Positions 16,941 through 24,364 of a stretch of DNA of 32,849 nucleotides are shown piece after piece; within the stretch, counting starts at the first letter, position 1; the number at the start of each line of letters is the position of its first letter. Made by a program: the position numbers and the translations under genes. A model generated the notes under the pieces. The model had not been told where the DNA came from. It searched no databases and was given only the letters and a program-made list of their open reading frames with translations. The DNA comes from Candidatus Desulfovibrio intestinipullorum. GTDB lineage: Bacteria; Desulfobacterota; Desulfovibrionia; Desulfovibrionales; Desulfovibrionaceae. The DNA is taken from the NCBI GenBank assembly GCA_019113165.1, contig DXHV01000017.1, positions 1 through 32,849 on the forward strand. Direction: 5' to 3'.

Positions 16941-17053
16941 CCTTCCCTTCTGGGCTAACCTTCCGGACTGACGCAAACCAGGGTCTGGCACAGGCGAGCA
17001 GACCATAAGGAACATACTGGCAAGGGGTCCCCTGACGAGGCAGCATATCTGCC

Positions 17054-17080
17054 CGAAAAGGGGGCCCCTTTTCGATTTTT
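17054..17080 (+). terminator. rho-independent terminator after metG
   Basis: CGAAAAGG at 17054-17061 pairs with the complementary C/T-rich arm ending TTTTCG (17074), followed by ATTTTT (17075-17080). It lies about 110 bases after the metG stop. Confidence 0.7.
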
Positions 17081-17119
17081 CCAGGAAAAGTACTTTGTTG
17101 CAAACAGGTTACAGGCCCC

Positions 17120-17149
17120 TTGACTTGTGCTTTGTCGAAAATATATAAT
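17120..17149 (+). promoter_or_regulatory. sigma-70 type promoter of the PTS genes
   Basis: TTGACT (17120-17125) and a perfect TATAAT (17144-17149) are separated by 18 bases in an AT-rich patch. The IID start lies about 105 bases further on, so the transcript would have an untranslated leader of roughly 95 bases. This is the clearest promoter in the window. Confidence 0.7.
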
Positions 17150-17254
17150 TCATATTTCAAGAACTTATGAGCTTTCGGGTTTCCTGGCGCCCACATCCGG
17201 CGCACGAATCCTGGGCCCTGCCCAAATCCCCCTTGCGGGAAGGAGTTCTCCCTC

Positions 17255-18013
17255 GTGAACGCGCCTCTGCCCCTCAGGGTTGCCCTGACCTGTCTGTGGC
17301 GTACCGCAGCCATCAATGCAGGCATGACGGCACGTGGCATGCAGCAGCTCGGACTCCTCTATGTTCTTGCGCCGGCCCTGCGCCACCTCTACCCCGAGCC
17401 CGAGGCCCGCAGGAGGGCCTTTGCCCGCTATGCCGAGCACACCAACACGCATGCCTTCATGCTGCCGGGCTACGCCGGTCTGCTCATCTCCATGGAGAGC
17501 CAGATTGCCGCAGGCAGCGTGCCCGAGGCGATCATAGCCTCCCTGAGGCAGACCCTGGCCACGACCCTCTCTGCCCTTGGGGACAGCTTCTTTTCCGGCG
17601 CCGTGCGCACCTCCTGGGCCCTCATTTCCATCTGCCTCGTGCTCTGCGGGTATCCCCTGGCAGCGGCCCTGTTCACTGGGCTGCTCATTCTCCTGCTCAT
17701 GGCCTTCCGCGTCACCTGCTTTTTCTACTGCCTGCGCAACGGCATCGTTTCCCTGCAGTGGCTCAGGCGCCTGAACATTGTGAGCTGGACCGAGCGCATC
17801 AAGATTTTCAATGCCCTGCTCATCGGCCTCACCCTGTGGTGCATGCTGGTGGAGGACATGCAGGACTGGGCCTGGCAGGCCAGGACAGGCGTCTTCCTCT
17901 TCATTCCCGTGGCCGCCTGGCTCATTGGCAAGGTGCATGTGCCGCGCACGCTTCTGTGGCTCGCGGCCCTGGGCGTCTTCATCTTCCTGGAGTCCGGCGC
18001 CATCCGCTTCTAG
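17255..18013 (+). CDS. PTS mannose/fructose/sorbose family IID component
   Basis: This encodes 252 residues with a GTG start; AGGAG at 17241-17245 lies nine bases upstream. IID is a membrane part of mannose-type phosphotransferase transporters and works with IIC. The N-terminal part (LTCLWRTAAINAGMTARGMQQLGLLYVLAPAL) and NTHAFMLPGYAGLLISMESQ match the family. LGDSFFSGAVRTSWALISICLVLCGYP is the signature region before the membrane helices. The C-terminal third has several hydrophobic helices (FNALLIGLTLWCML; FLFIPVAAWLI; LLWLAALGVFIFLESGAI). HPr and enzyme I follow on the same strand, yet no IIA, IIB or IIC gene lies in the window, so the partners are elsewhere or absent. Related sulfate reducers have reduced PTS sets thought to be partly regulatory. 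Confidence 0.88.
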   Translation: MNAPLPLRVALTCLWRTAAINAGMTARGMQQLGLLYVLAPALRHLYPEPEARRRAFARYAEHTNTHAFMLPGYAGLLISMESQIAAGSVPEAIIASLRQTLATTLSALGDSFFSGAVRTSWALISICLVLCGYPLAAALFTGLLILLLMAFRVTCFFYCLRNGIVSLQWLRRLNIVSWTERIKIFNALLIGLTLWCMLVEDMQDWAWQARTGVFLFIPVAAWLIGKVHVPRTLLWLAALGVFIFLESGAIRF

Positions 18014-18135
18014 CGGCTGATCGGGCCTGGGGCTGCCCGCATCGCCCCAGTCGACAAATTTTTTTCAAGGACCCTTCGGAGGGCGCCCGCAGCGCCTTCC
18101 CTGCTGAACACTCTGACAACTTCTGGAGGAATGGC

Positions 18136-18429
18136 ATGGCGTTGGAGGATATAGAGATAACTCCCGACGGGGCCAGGCTGACACTGAGGCTGCTGCTTCG
18201 CAATGGTCTGCACGCCCGGCCCGCTGCACGCATATCCAAGGAAGCGCAGCGGTACCGCTCGACCATACGCATTGTGACCGAAACAGGCGCGGCTGATGCC
18301 AAGAGTATCCTGGATGTCCTGTCCCTTGCCATCCCCTTCGAGTCCCTCTGCACCGTGGAGGCCACGGGTCCCGATGCCCGGGAGGCCGTGGCTGCCGTCA
18401 GCACTCTGTTCCTGCACGAGCAGGCCTGA
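18136..18429 (+). CDS. ptsH: phosphocarrier protein HPr
   Basis: This encodes 97 residues starting MALEDIEITP. GGAGG at 18125-18129 lies six bases before the ATG. HPr accepts phosphate from enzyme I and passes it to PTS IIA domains. The phosphorylated His is His26 in NGLHARPA. KSILDVLSLAI carries Ser57 at the place of the regulatory Ser46 of Gram-positive HPr, so regulation by an HPr kinase is possible, although no kinase gene is in the window. There is an extra N-terminal segment of about eleven residues relative to the minimal HPr. It ends ten bases before ptsI, so the two are surely cotranscribed. Confidence 0.95.
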   Translation: MALEDIEITPDGARLTLRLLLRNGLHARPAARISKEAQRYRSTIRIVTETGAADAKSILDVLSLAIPFESLCTVEATGPDAREAVAAVSTLFLHEQA

Positions 18430-18439
18430 GAGGTCGGCC

Positions 18440-20203
18440 ATGGCACGGGCACATCTGTACGGGACACCGGTTTCTCCGGGCATAGCCCTGGGCACCATCC
18501 ATTTTCTGCACACCGAGCCTGTGCCGGACAAGAGGCGCATTGTGCCCTCCGAGGTCGAGGCCGAGCAGCAGGCCCTCAGGCAGGCCCTTGAGGCCGTGCG
18601 CGAGGATCTGCGCCAGGCCATGAACAAGGTGCCCGAGGATCTGCAGGAGTACAGGGAGATCATCTCGGCCCAGGTGGAGATGACCCAGGATCCCAAGCTC
18701 GTGGACTCCACCTGCCAGCTTATAGCGCGGGAGCAGGTGGGCGCTGCCTGGGCCCTGAACTGCGTGGTGACGCAGCTGTGCGAGGTCTTCCGCAACATGG
18801 ACGACCCCTACCTCAGGGACAGGGCGCAGGACATCCGCGTGGTGGGCATGCGCATTCTGAACAGGCTCTCCGGCGCGACCGATGCCGTCCAGGCTGGCGA
18901 CAACCTCATCCTGGCATCCGAGGACATCTCGCCTGCGGACATCATGGATCTTGATGTGCACAGCATCCGCGGCATCGTGACCCGCGAGGGCGGCCTGACC
19001 TCCCACACGGCCATCCTGGCACGGGGCATGCACATCCCGGCCCTGGTCTGCGTCACCAATCTGCTGGTGGCCGCCCGGGACGGCGACAAGGTCATCATTG
19101 ACGGCCTGGGCGGCAATGTCCTCATTTCGCCGAGCGAGGAGGACACGCTTCACTACTCGCGCCGGGCCACGGCCTACTCGGCCTGGCAGGTGGCAGCCCG
19201 CAACACGGCCCACTGGCCTGCGGACACGACGGACGCCCTGCGCGTGGGCGTGCTCGCCAACATAGAGCGGCCCCATGAGGCCCGGGAGCTTTCCCAGGTC
19301 GGCGCAGACGGCATAGGCCTGTACCGCACGGAATTTGCCTTTTTGCGCGAGACCCTGCCCACGGAGGAGGAACTCTATGCCGAGTACGCCACGGTGGTGC
19401 AGGATGCACCGGGCCGGGCCATCATCCGCACCCTGGACTGCGGGGCGGACAAGCTCACCCGCGCCCAGCAGGCCTTTAAGGAACCCAATCCGGCCTTAGG
19501 ATTGCGGGGCATACGCTTTACCCTCCACCACCAGGATCTTTTCCGGGCCCAGCTGCGCGCCCTGCTGCGGGCAGGCAGGCTTGGCAAGCTCTCCATCCTG
19601 CTGCCCATGATCTCCACGGTGGAGGAGGTGCGCAGCGTGCGCAGGCTCATTCAGGAAGTGGATCAGGAGCTGACCATGCGCAACGTGCCCCATGCGAGCA
19701 GGGTGCCGCTGGGGGTGATGATAGAGACGCCGGCAGCCGTGCTCATCACCGATGTGCTGGCCAGGGAGTGCGATTTCTTCAGCATAGGCTCCAACGACCT
19801 CATCCACTACCTCATGGCCATAGACCGCAACAACAGGCATGTGGCCTATCTGGGCGACGCCATGCATCCGGCCGTGATCCGCTCCCTCAAGCGCATCATC
19901 GACTCTGGCCACAGGGAGGGCTTAAGCGTCAGTGCCTGCGGCGAGCTCTCCTCGGATCCCTTCGGGGTGGTGCTCATGCTGGGCATGGGCATAGACTCCC
20001 TGTCCGTGTCCCCATCCTTCCTGCCGGGCATCAAGCACCTTATCCGCAAGCTGGACGCCCAGGCCTGCACGGAGCTTGCCACGCAGGTGCTCCTGAGCAT
20101 GGACATTCCCGCCTGCAAGCACATGGTCAACGAGATGCTGCAGAAGGTCCTTGGGCACGAGCTCTCCTTCATGACCTCCGCGGTCATGGGCGGCCATGCC
20201 TGA
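18440..20203 (+). CDS. ptsI: PTS enzyme I (phosphoenolpyruvate-protein phosphotransferase)
   Basis: This encodes 587 residues starting MARAHLYGTP. GAGAGG lies about six bases before the ATG and overlaps the end of ptsH. The enzyme takes phosphate from phosphoenolpyruvate and gives it to HPr. The N-terminal domain has a helical HPr-binding part, and GGLTSHTAILARGMHIPALV holds the active His189. The C-terminal barrel shows the PEP-binding signatures: GIGLYRTEFAF, LDCGADK, NPALGLRGIRF, LLPMISTVEEV, GVMIETPAAV, and DFFSIGSNDLIHYLMAIDRNN followed by VSACGELSSD with its active Cys. Length and motifs are those of a complete enzyme I. It follows IID and HPr in one operon. Confidence 0.97.
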   Translation: MARAHLYGTPVSPGIALGTIHFLHTEPVPDKRRIVPSEVEAEQQALRQALEAVREDLRQAMNKVPEDLQEYREIISAQVEMTQDPKLVDSTCQLIAREQVGAAWALNCVVTQLCEVFRNMDDPYLRDRAQDIRVVGMRILNRLSGATDAVQAGDNLILASEDISPADIMDLDVHSIRGIVTREGGLTSHTAILARGMHIPALVCVTNLLVAARDGDKVIIDGLGGNVLISPSEEDTLHYSRRATAYSAWQVAARNTAHWPADTTDALRVGVLANIERPHEARELSQVGADGIGLYRTEFAFLRETLPTEEELYAEYATVVQDAPGRAIIRTLDCGADKLTRAQQAFKEPNPALGLRGIRFTLHHQDLFRAQLRALLRAGRLGKLSILLPMISTVEEVRSVRRLIQEVDQELTMRNVPHASRVPLGVMIETPAAVLITDVLARECDFFSIGSNDLIHYLMAIDRNNRHVAYLGDAMHPAVIRSLKRIIDSGHREGLSVSACGELSSDPFGVVLMLGMGIDSLSVSPSFLPGIKHLIRKLDAQACTELATQVLLSMDIPACKHMVNEMLQKVLGHELSFMTSAVMGGHA

Positions 20204-20324
20204 GCTTCCTGACGGGCACGCCCGAAGCTGCGAACCGGGCCTGTGCCTGTGTGGGGCAAGCCTGAAGCTTTTTCGGGCCTGTGCCCTGAGGCTTTGGGGC
20301 AGGCCTGGTCCCTGGAGCTCCTGG

Positions 20325-20356
20325 GCAGGCAGCAGGCGTCAGCAGGCAGCAGGCGT
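20325..20356. repeat. 15-base direct repeat, period 17
   Basis: GCAGGCAGCAGGCGT occurs at 20325-20339 and again at 20342-20356, between ptsI and smpB. Confidence 0.8.
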
Positions 20357-20487
20357 TCGTGAGCAGGCAGGCGCAGAACCGGCAGGTCCGCACGGACAGG
20401 TGCTGACGGAGTATTATAAGGCCTGGCACTGGCAGCGAGAGCGGCCTGCAGGCCGCTCTGGGCACGAGAGCCGGGCACGACAATTTC

Positions 20488-20518
20488 CGAGTACGACAAC
20501 TTCTTCGAGTACGACAAC
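20488..20518. repeat. 13-base direct repeat just upstream of smpB
   Basis: CGAGTACGACAAC occurs at 20488-20500 and 20506-20518, period 18, ending 15 bases before the smpB start. A shortened relative (GCACGACAATTTC) lies at 20475-20487. The repeats might bind a regulator or be simple duplications. Confidence 0.7.
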
Positions 20519-20533
20519 GAGGTCGAACGATAT

Positions 20534-20989
20534 ATGAGCAAGGCAAAGACAGCGCCAGGCACAGTGGCCGTGAACAAGAAGGCCAGACATCTGTACGAGC
20601 TCTCGGAGTTTCTGGAGGCAGGCATTTCCCTGACCGGCCCGGAGCTCAAGAGCATACGCCTGGGCCGGGTGAACTTTCAGGATTCCTATGTGGAATTTCG
20701 CAAGGGCGAGGCCTGGCTTGTGTCCATGCACATTGCGCCCTATGACAACGCGGGCTACGTGGAGCAGAACCCGGACAGGGACCGCAGGCTGCTCATGCAC
20801 GCCCGCGAGATCAACAAGTACGCGGCCGCAGTCGCCCAGAAGGGCCTCACCGTGGTGCCGGTCAAGATGTACTTCCACCACGGCAAGGTGAAGGTGGAAA
20901 TAGCCCTGGGCCGCGGCAAGAAGCTCTTTGACAAGCGCGAGAGCCTCAAGCAGCGCGCCCTGCAGCGCGATGCCGAGCGCGGGGAATAG
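20534..20989 (+). CDS. smpB: SsrA-binding protein SmpB
   Basis: This encodes 151 residues starting MSKAKTAPGT. SmpB binds tmRNA and brings it to stalled ribosomes for trans-translation. The hallmark sequences are present: NKKARHLYELSEFLEAGISLTGPELKSIR, GRVNFQDSYVEF, the LVSMHIAPYDNAG strand, PDRDRRLLMHAREI, GLTVVPVKMYFHHGKVKVEIALGRGKKLFDKRE, and a basic C-terminal tail. The length is normal. The ribosome binding site is modest (GAGG about twelve bases upstream). No tmRNA gene is visible in the window. A terminator follows about 60 bases after the stop. Confidence 0.97.
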   Translation: MSKAKTAPGTVAVNKKARHLYELSEFLEAGISLTGPELKSIRLGRVNFQDSYVEFRKGEAWLVSMHIAPYDNAGYVEQNPDRDRRLLMHAREINKYAAAVAQKGLTVVPVKMYFHHGKVKVEIALGRGKKLFDKRESLKQRALQRDAERGE

Positions 20990-21044
20990 TCTTTCCACAT
21001 GCACGGCCCCGCAAGGGGCAGGGGCCCCTCTCAGGAGCCCCGAA

Positions 21045-21085
21045 AGCCTGCAGCTTCTGTCACAGGAACCTGCGGCTTTTTTTTT
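21045..21085 (+). terminator. rho-independent terminator after smpB
   Basis: AAGCCTGCAG (from 21044) pairs, with one bulge, with CTGCGGCTT (21070-21078), followed by a run of T reaching 21085. Confidence 0.75.
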
Positions 21086-21201
21086 GCCCTCTGGGGCTTT
21101 TTGAGGCTTGCCCTGGGTGGCAATGTTTCCCGGGGCACGCTCCAGGGCAGGACAGCTCGCCGGGACGTCTCGCGCTGCTCGCGTTCCCTGCTCACGGAGC
21201 T

Positions 21202-21485
21202 TCCTTCCGGCCGTCCTTCCGGCCGACTCCTGGGGCAGCTTTCCGGGCCTCCTTCAGACCATCTTTCAGGCCATCTTTCAGGCCCGCACAGACCCTCTCT
21301 CTGACAGCGCTTTCGGCCGTCTCCCTGAACAGGTCCTAAACAGGCAAGGGGGCAGGTTCGGATCGGGTCCGGATCAGGTCTGGATCAGATCAGGGACCGG
21401 GCCTGAAAGCGCAGCCGAAGAGCCCTGAAGAGGCCCGTGAGGAGGTTTAGTGAAGAGGTTCGTGAAGAGGTTCGTGAAGAGTCCC
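21202..21485. repeat. cluster of four different short tandem repeats
   Basis: In this gene-free stretch four unrelated short repeats follow each other. TCCTTCCGGCCG occurs twice (21202-21225). CCATCTTTCAGG occurs twice (21259-21282). An 11-base unit GGATCAGGTCT occurs in three variants (21360-21392). GTGAAGAGGTTC occurs twice (21450-21473), with a partial copy on each side (about 21436-21449 and 21474-21485). Small open frames cross the region but look like chance frames. I see no other feature between 21090 and 21660. Confidence 0.85.
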
Positions 21486-21667
21486 GAAGAAGATCGAACG
21501 TCCCAGAGGCAGGTCCTGACCTGTCCCCGGGCCACGGAACGCTCCAGGGGCAGGGCCCCTGTTTGGGCAGGTCAGGCAGAAAGACGGGCGATCGCGACAG
21601 GCTCCGGGGCCGGAAGCAGAAAGAGGGCAGAACAACCGGAATCTGTCGGCAGAAAACTTAAAGCATA

Positions 21668-21744
21668 ACTTGAAGTTTTGTGCAGAACGATTTGAAAACA
21701 GAGATGTTTTCTGCTCGCAACTTCAAGTGGAAGCACTTGAAGTT
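21668..21744. promoter_or_regulatory. nested and competing inverted repeats
   Basis: ACTTGAAGTT (21668-21677) is the exact complement of AACTTCAAGT (21719-21728), which is also the exact complement of ACTTGAAGTT (21735-21744). The middle copy can therefore pair with either neighbour, but not both. Inside the first pair GAAAACA (21694-21700) pairs with TGTTTTC (21705-21711). The stretch is AT-rich compared with its surroundings. It could be a structured RNA, a multi-site operator or the remains of a mobile-element end. Confidence 0.5.
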
Positions 21745-21761
21745 CTTCTTGAAACTTTCCC

Positions 21762-21796
21762 GAAAGAGGCCTCCTGTGTACCCCCAAAGGGGCCTC
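21762..21796 (-). terminator. weak hairpin overlapping the EamA stop
   Basis: GAGGCC (21766-21771) pairs with GGCCTC (21791-21796). On the minus strand only three T follow, so termination is uncertain. A nested CCCC/GGGG pair (around 21782-21792) could form instead. Confidence 0.35.
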
Positions 21797-22208
21797 ACAG
21801 AAGCAGAATGAGGAATCCCAGAGTGATGACAAGACCGCCCAGGATGGTCTTGAGGCTGGCCGGCTCGCCCAGAAAGACAATGGAGAGGAAGATGGTGATG
21901 GCAACGCTCAGCTTGTCTATGGGCGCCACTTTGGAGACGTCGCCAATCTGCAAAGCCTTGAAGCAGAAGAGCCAGGAGAGCCCTGTGGCCATGGCCGAGA
22001 GAAACAGAAAGAGCAGGGAGTGGGAGCTGATGCTGCGCAGGCTGCGAGCCGTGCCGCTGGCAAGGACAATGCCCCAGGTCAGGAGCAGGATGAAGCGCAC
22101 CCGCACGGCAGTGGCCAGGCTGGCATCGATGTCCCGGACGCCTGTCCTGGAGAAGATGGCTGTCAGGGCAGCAAAGAAGGCCGCAAGCAGGGCAGAGACT
22201 TTTCACAT
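21795..22208 (-). pseudogene. single-domain EamA/DMT-type membrane transporter with a stop at codon 2
   Basis: The frame from 22208 reads ATG, then TGA (22205-22203), then an uninterrupted EamA-like sequence: KVSALLAAFFAALTAIFSRT, DIDASLATAVRV, ILLLTWGIVLASG, LLFLFLSAMATGLSWLFCFKALQIG, VSKVAPIDKLSVAITIFLSIVFLGE and LKTILGGLVITLGFLILLL. With the TGA read through, the total of 137 residues equals the usual length of the small single-domain EamA proteins, which often begin Met-Trp or similar. TGG to TGA is therefore the simplest explanation. GGGAGG lies ten bases before the ATG, as expected for the original start. Translation could still begin at an internal GTG (22106), but that would lose the first helix. 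A sequencing error or a fresh nonsense mutation is likely. Function if intact: export or import of a small metabolite, substrate unknown. Confidence 0.7.
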
Positions 22209-22740
22209 GGCACAAATACCTCCCGAACCGTCCTGCAGGTCATGCCACCTTGCGGGACCCGTGACAAGTGTGATGCCAGGGCAGGAGACAAGGCTGGTGA
22301 TGCGTCTGCTGACAGGCCTCGGGGGAAAACGGCAGGGATTGAATCGGAACGCATCGCTCTGACTGCCAGCTGCAGGCCATGCCCATGCCTGTGTCGTCGG
22401 TGTCTGTGAGTGTGATCCTTTGTCCGGCACAGCCTGAGGCTTTGTGCCAGCGGGCAGCTTTTTCTGGCAGGGCCGCCAATCGTGCCGGCCCTTGTCGTGC
22501 ACGTCGTGCACCTGGACGGCAGCATGCCAGGGCATCTGGCTCCGTGTGAAGACAAGAGCGCAGTACGGCAAGTACGACCAACCTCGCAGCCAGCAGGAAC
22601 CCGAGCTCCCTGAAAGCGTCGAGCCTGGGTCTGCAATGCGGGCACTTGTGCCCCGGACATGTTGCGCAGGAGACAAAAAAGTCCGGCAAACGAGCCAGAC
22701 CGTGCAGCAAGGGACAGCGTGTGGATGTGCTGTTCCTGTT
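22209..22740. other. no gene recognised
   Basis: Open frames on both strands cross this stretch, but their translations are rich in Cys, Arg, His and Pro without any domain. I see no RNA gene or repeat. It ends where the composition changes to AT-rich at about 22740. Confidence 0.4.
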
Positions 22741-23004
22741 TTTCATACGCATAGTATTTATTACAGTATATCTATTAATTAAGCAACGGGGTCTGCGAAG
22801 CACACGAGCAATTTTGTAACTATTTGAAATTTTTGATTCTTTTTTAGCTCCGTACAATGAGGTGGTTCATGAAATAATTCCAGTTAGTTACATAGTATTC
22901 TTCGGTTATCTTTTGCTTTTTGTCTGAAAATGTGGCCCGTTGCCGCCACCCTGTTAATTTTCACCTTCCAAGTCGTTGACATGTATTGGCTTTCTGAGCA
23001 TACT
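22741..23004 (+). promoter_or_regulatory. AT-rich CRISPR leader with a promoter touching the first repeat
   Basis: The base composition becomes clearly AT-rich here (for example TATTTATTACAGTATATC and the T-runs near 22840) and ends exactly at the first CRISPR repeat, as leaders do. TTGACA (22976-22981), 17 bases, then CATACT (22999-23004) form a promoter-like pair immediately before the repeat. Transcription would start inside the first repeat and run rightward. The degenerate repeat at the right end agrees with this direction. Confidence 0.6.
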
Positions 23005-23363
23005 CCTGCAATGACCTTTCAGCTGAAGGGTGTTACGACATGCGGGATCAGGTCTTGCTTCAGAGCTTACCTGCAATGACCTTTCAGCTGAAGGGTGTTA
23101 CGACAAATCAGGATGTTGATCAAACCAGGTATTGGCCTGCAATGACCTTTCAGCTGAAGGGTGTTACGACATGTGTAGACGAAGTTATGGGTGTCTGCGA
23201 ACCGCCTGCAATGACCTTTCAGCTGAAGGGTGTTACGACGAACGCTGGGTTCCCCTCGTTCAGCATTTTCTCCTGCAGTGACCTTTCAGCTGAAGGGTGT
23301 TACGACCGAAAGCCTGTTTCCTGAAATCCATGTTTTCCCTGCAATGACCCTTCAGCTGAAGGG
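23005..23363 (+). CRISPR. CRISPR array: five full repeats, one degenerate terminal repeat, five spacers
   Basis: 35-base repeats lie at 23005-23039, 23070-23104, 23136-23170, 23205-23239 and 23272-23306. A shortened copy lies at 23338-23363. The first four are identical and the fifth has one change (A to G at position 7). Spacers are 30, 31, 34, 32 and 31 bases and all differ. Each repeat begins CCTGCAATG, has the near-palindrome ACCTTTCAGCTGAAGGGT, and ends with the eight bases GTTACGAC. A hairpin followed by an eight-base tail is the pattern left by Cas6 cleavage in type I and type III systems. No cas gene is adjacent. The terminal copy has a base change that makes its hairpin perfect and has lost the tail. 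Confidence 0.93.
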
Positions 23364-24364
23364 TTTTCTCTGCTTGTCCTGAGAACAGCGAAACAGTCCC
23401 ATTGTCAGATGCTGTCTCCAGGCAGGGCCTGGGCAGCGTCTGCATCCTGTCCTTCTGCCCCTGAAGCCAGGTCTGAAGAAGCAGTGGGCAAGAATCTGGC
23501 CCGCCAGGAGCCGCTTCCTCTGTGGGCTCCTGGTATCGTCTCTGTGGAACGAGCCTGCTCATGTGCCCTGGATCTTCGAGGCGGGTTGAGGGGCAAGCTG
23601 GGTGGTTGTCCCCTGTGCAGTCCCCTTCGGCCGTCATGGTGACCGGTCCTGTGAGGCACGACACGGTACTGCCTTTTTCTTCGCTCAGGCCATCTCCCGC
23701 AGCTCATGCAGGAAGGCACGTTACGACATACGCAAGACACTGAAATACCTCCTCCTGGCCGCAATCGGCTGGCTTTTTCTCAACGCGTCACATATCTGCG
23801 CGGACCTGATCCTGGCTATAGAAGCGCTTCAGAAATGGGCGAGGCTTTGGCTTGTGCATGAACCAGGGCCTGTTTTCCAGGGGCTTCCCCTTCACAGGGT
23901 GGACTGGATAGCCTGAACTTTTTCCGATCTCCCGAAGGACGTCCACTCCTGTGCCGTCCATGAATGCGGTACACGGCACGCGCCAGGGGCCTGTCAGTGA
24001 CAGGAGAAGACAGGAGGACGGCCTCGGGGCAGCAGGAGGGTTTGCTGCCTGCCTTTTGGCCCCGTGTTCAGCAGCCATCTGTCTGCCGTTCATCTGGTCC
24101 CATTACCTGGCCTTTTTCTGCCGGAACACAGGCCTTTCGCGTGCAAGATTAGGCAAGTTTTTTCCAGTATCCGTTCTTGTACGGGCAAGCCTGCTGCACG
24201 TAGAGAAGACAAAGAGGACGTGTACGGCCTTGAGGCAGCATCCTGCCGTCCGTTTCGGAAACGTCCCTGTTTGCAGGAGGCTGCAGACCATGCGGTCCCT
24301 GTTTCCCTTGTCCTTTCGTTCCCGACAGCCGTCTCTCTCTTGAGGTGGTACAGGAGTTTTCGAT
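23364..24364. other. kilobase without a convincing gene
   Basis: Several frames are open (for example 23602-23916 on the plus strand and 23788-24093 on the minus strand). The first has a hydrophobic stretch (LKYLLLAAIGWLFLNAS) and the second a tail PRPFLKRFYSQDQVRADM, but neither resembles a family I know and both lack a good start. A 17-codon frame at 24290-24343 does have AGGAGG nine bases upstream and could be a leader peptide for the following gene. The stretch may be decayed DNA on the distal side of the CRISPR array. Confidence 0.35.

Noticed and set aside
14859..17015. Minus-strand open frame of 718 codons
   Set aside because: It is antisense to metG and made of Val/Leu/Gly/His-rich sequence without domains; metG is certain.
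22203..22205. TGA as selenocysteine in the EamA gene
   Set aside because: EamA transporters are not selenoproteins, codon 2 is an implausible position and I see no selenocysteine insertion element just downstream.
23040..23324. 94-codon open frame through the CRISPR array
   Set aside because: It repeats PAMTFQLKGVTT because it translates the repeats; the repeats and spacers explain it completely.
23005..23363. Type II interpretation of the array
   Set aside because: No cas9 or tracrRNA anti-repeat is visible in the window, and the strong internal hairpin followed by an eight-base tail fits Cas6 processing better.
23788..24093. Minus-strand open frame suggestive of a transposase remnant
   Set aside because: FMDGTGVDVLREIG recalls a DDE-type Asp motif, but no second motif or family match is visible, so I do not call it.
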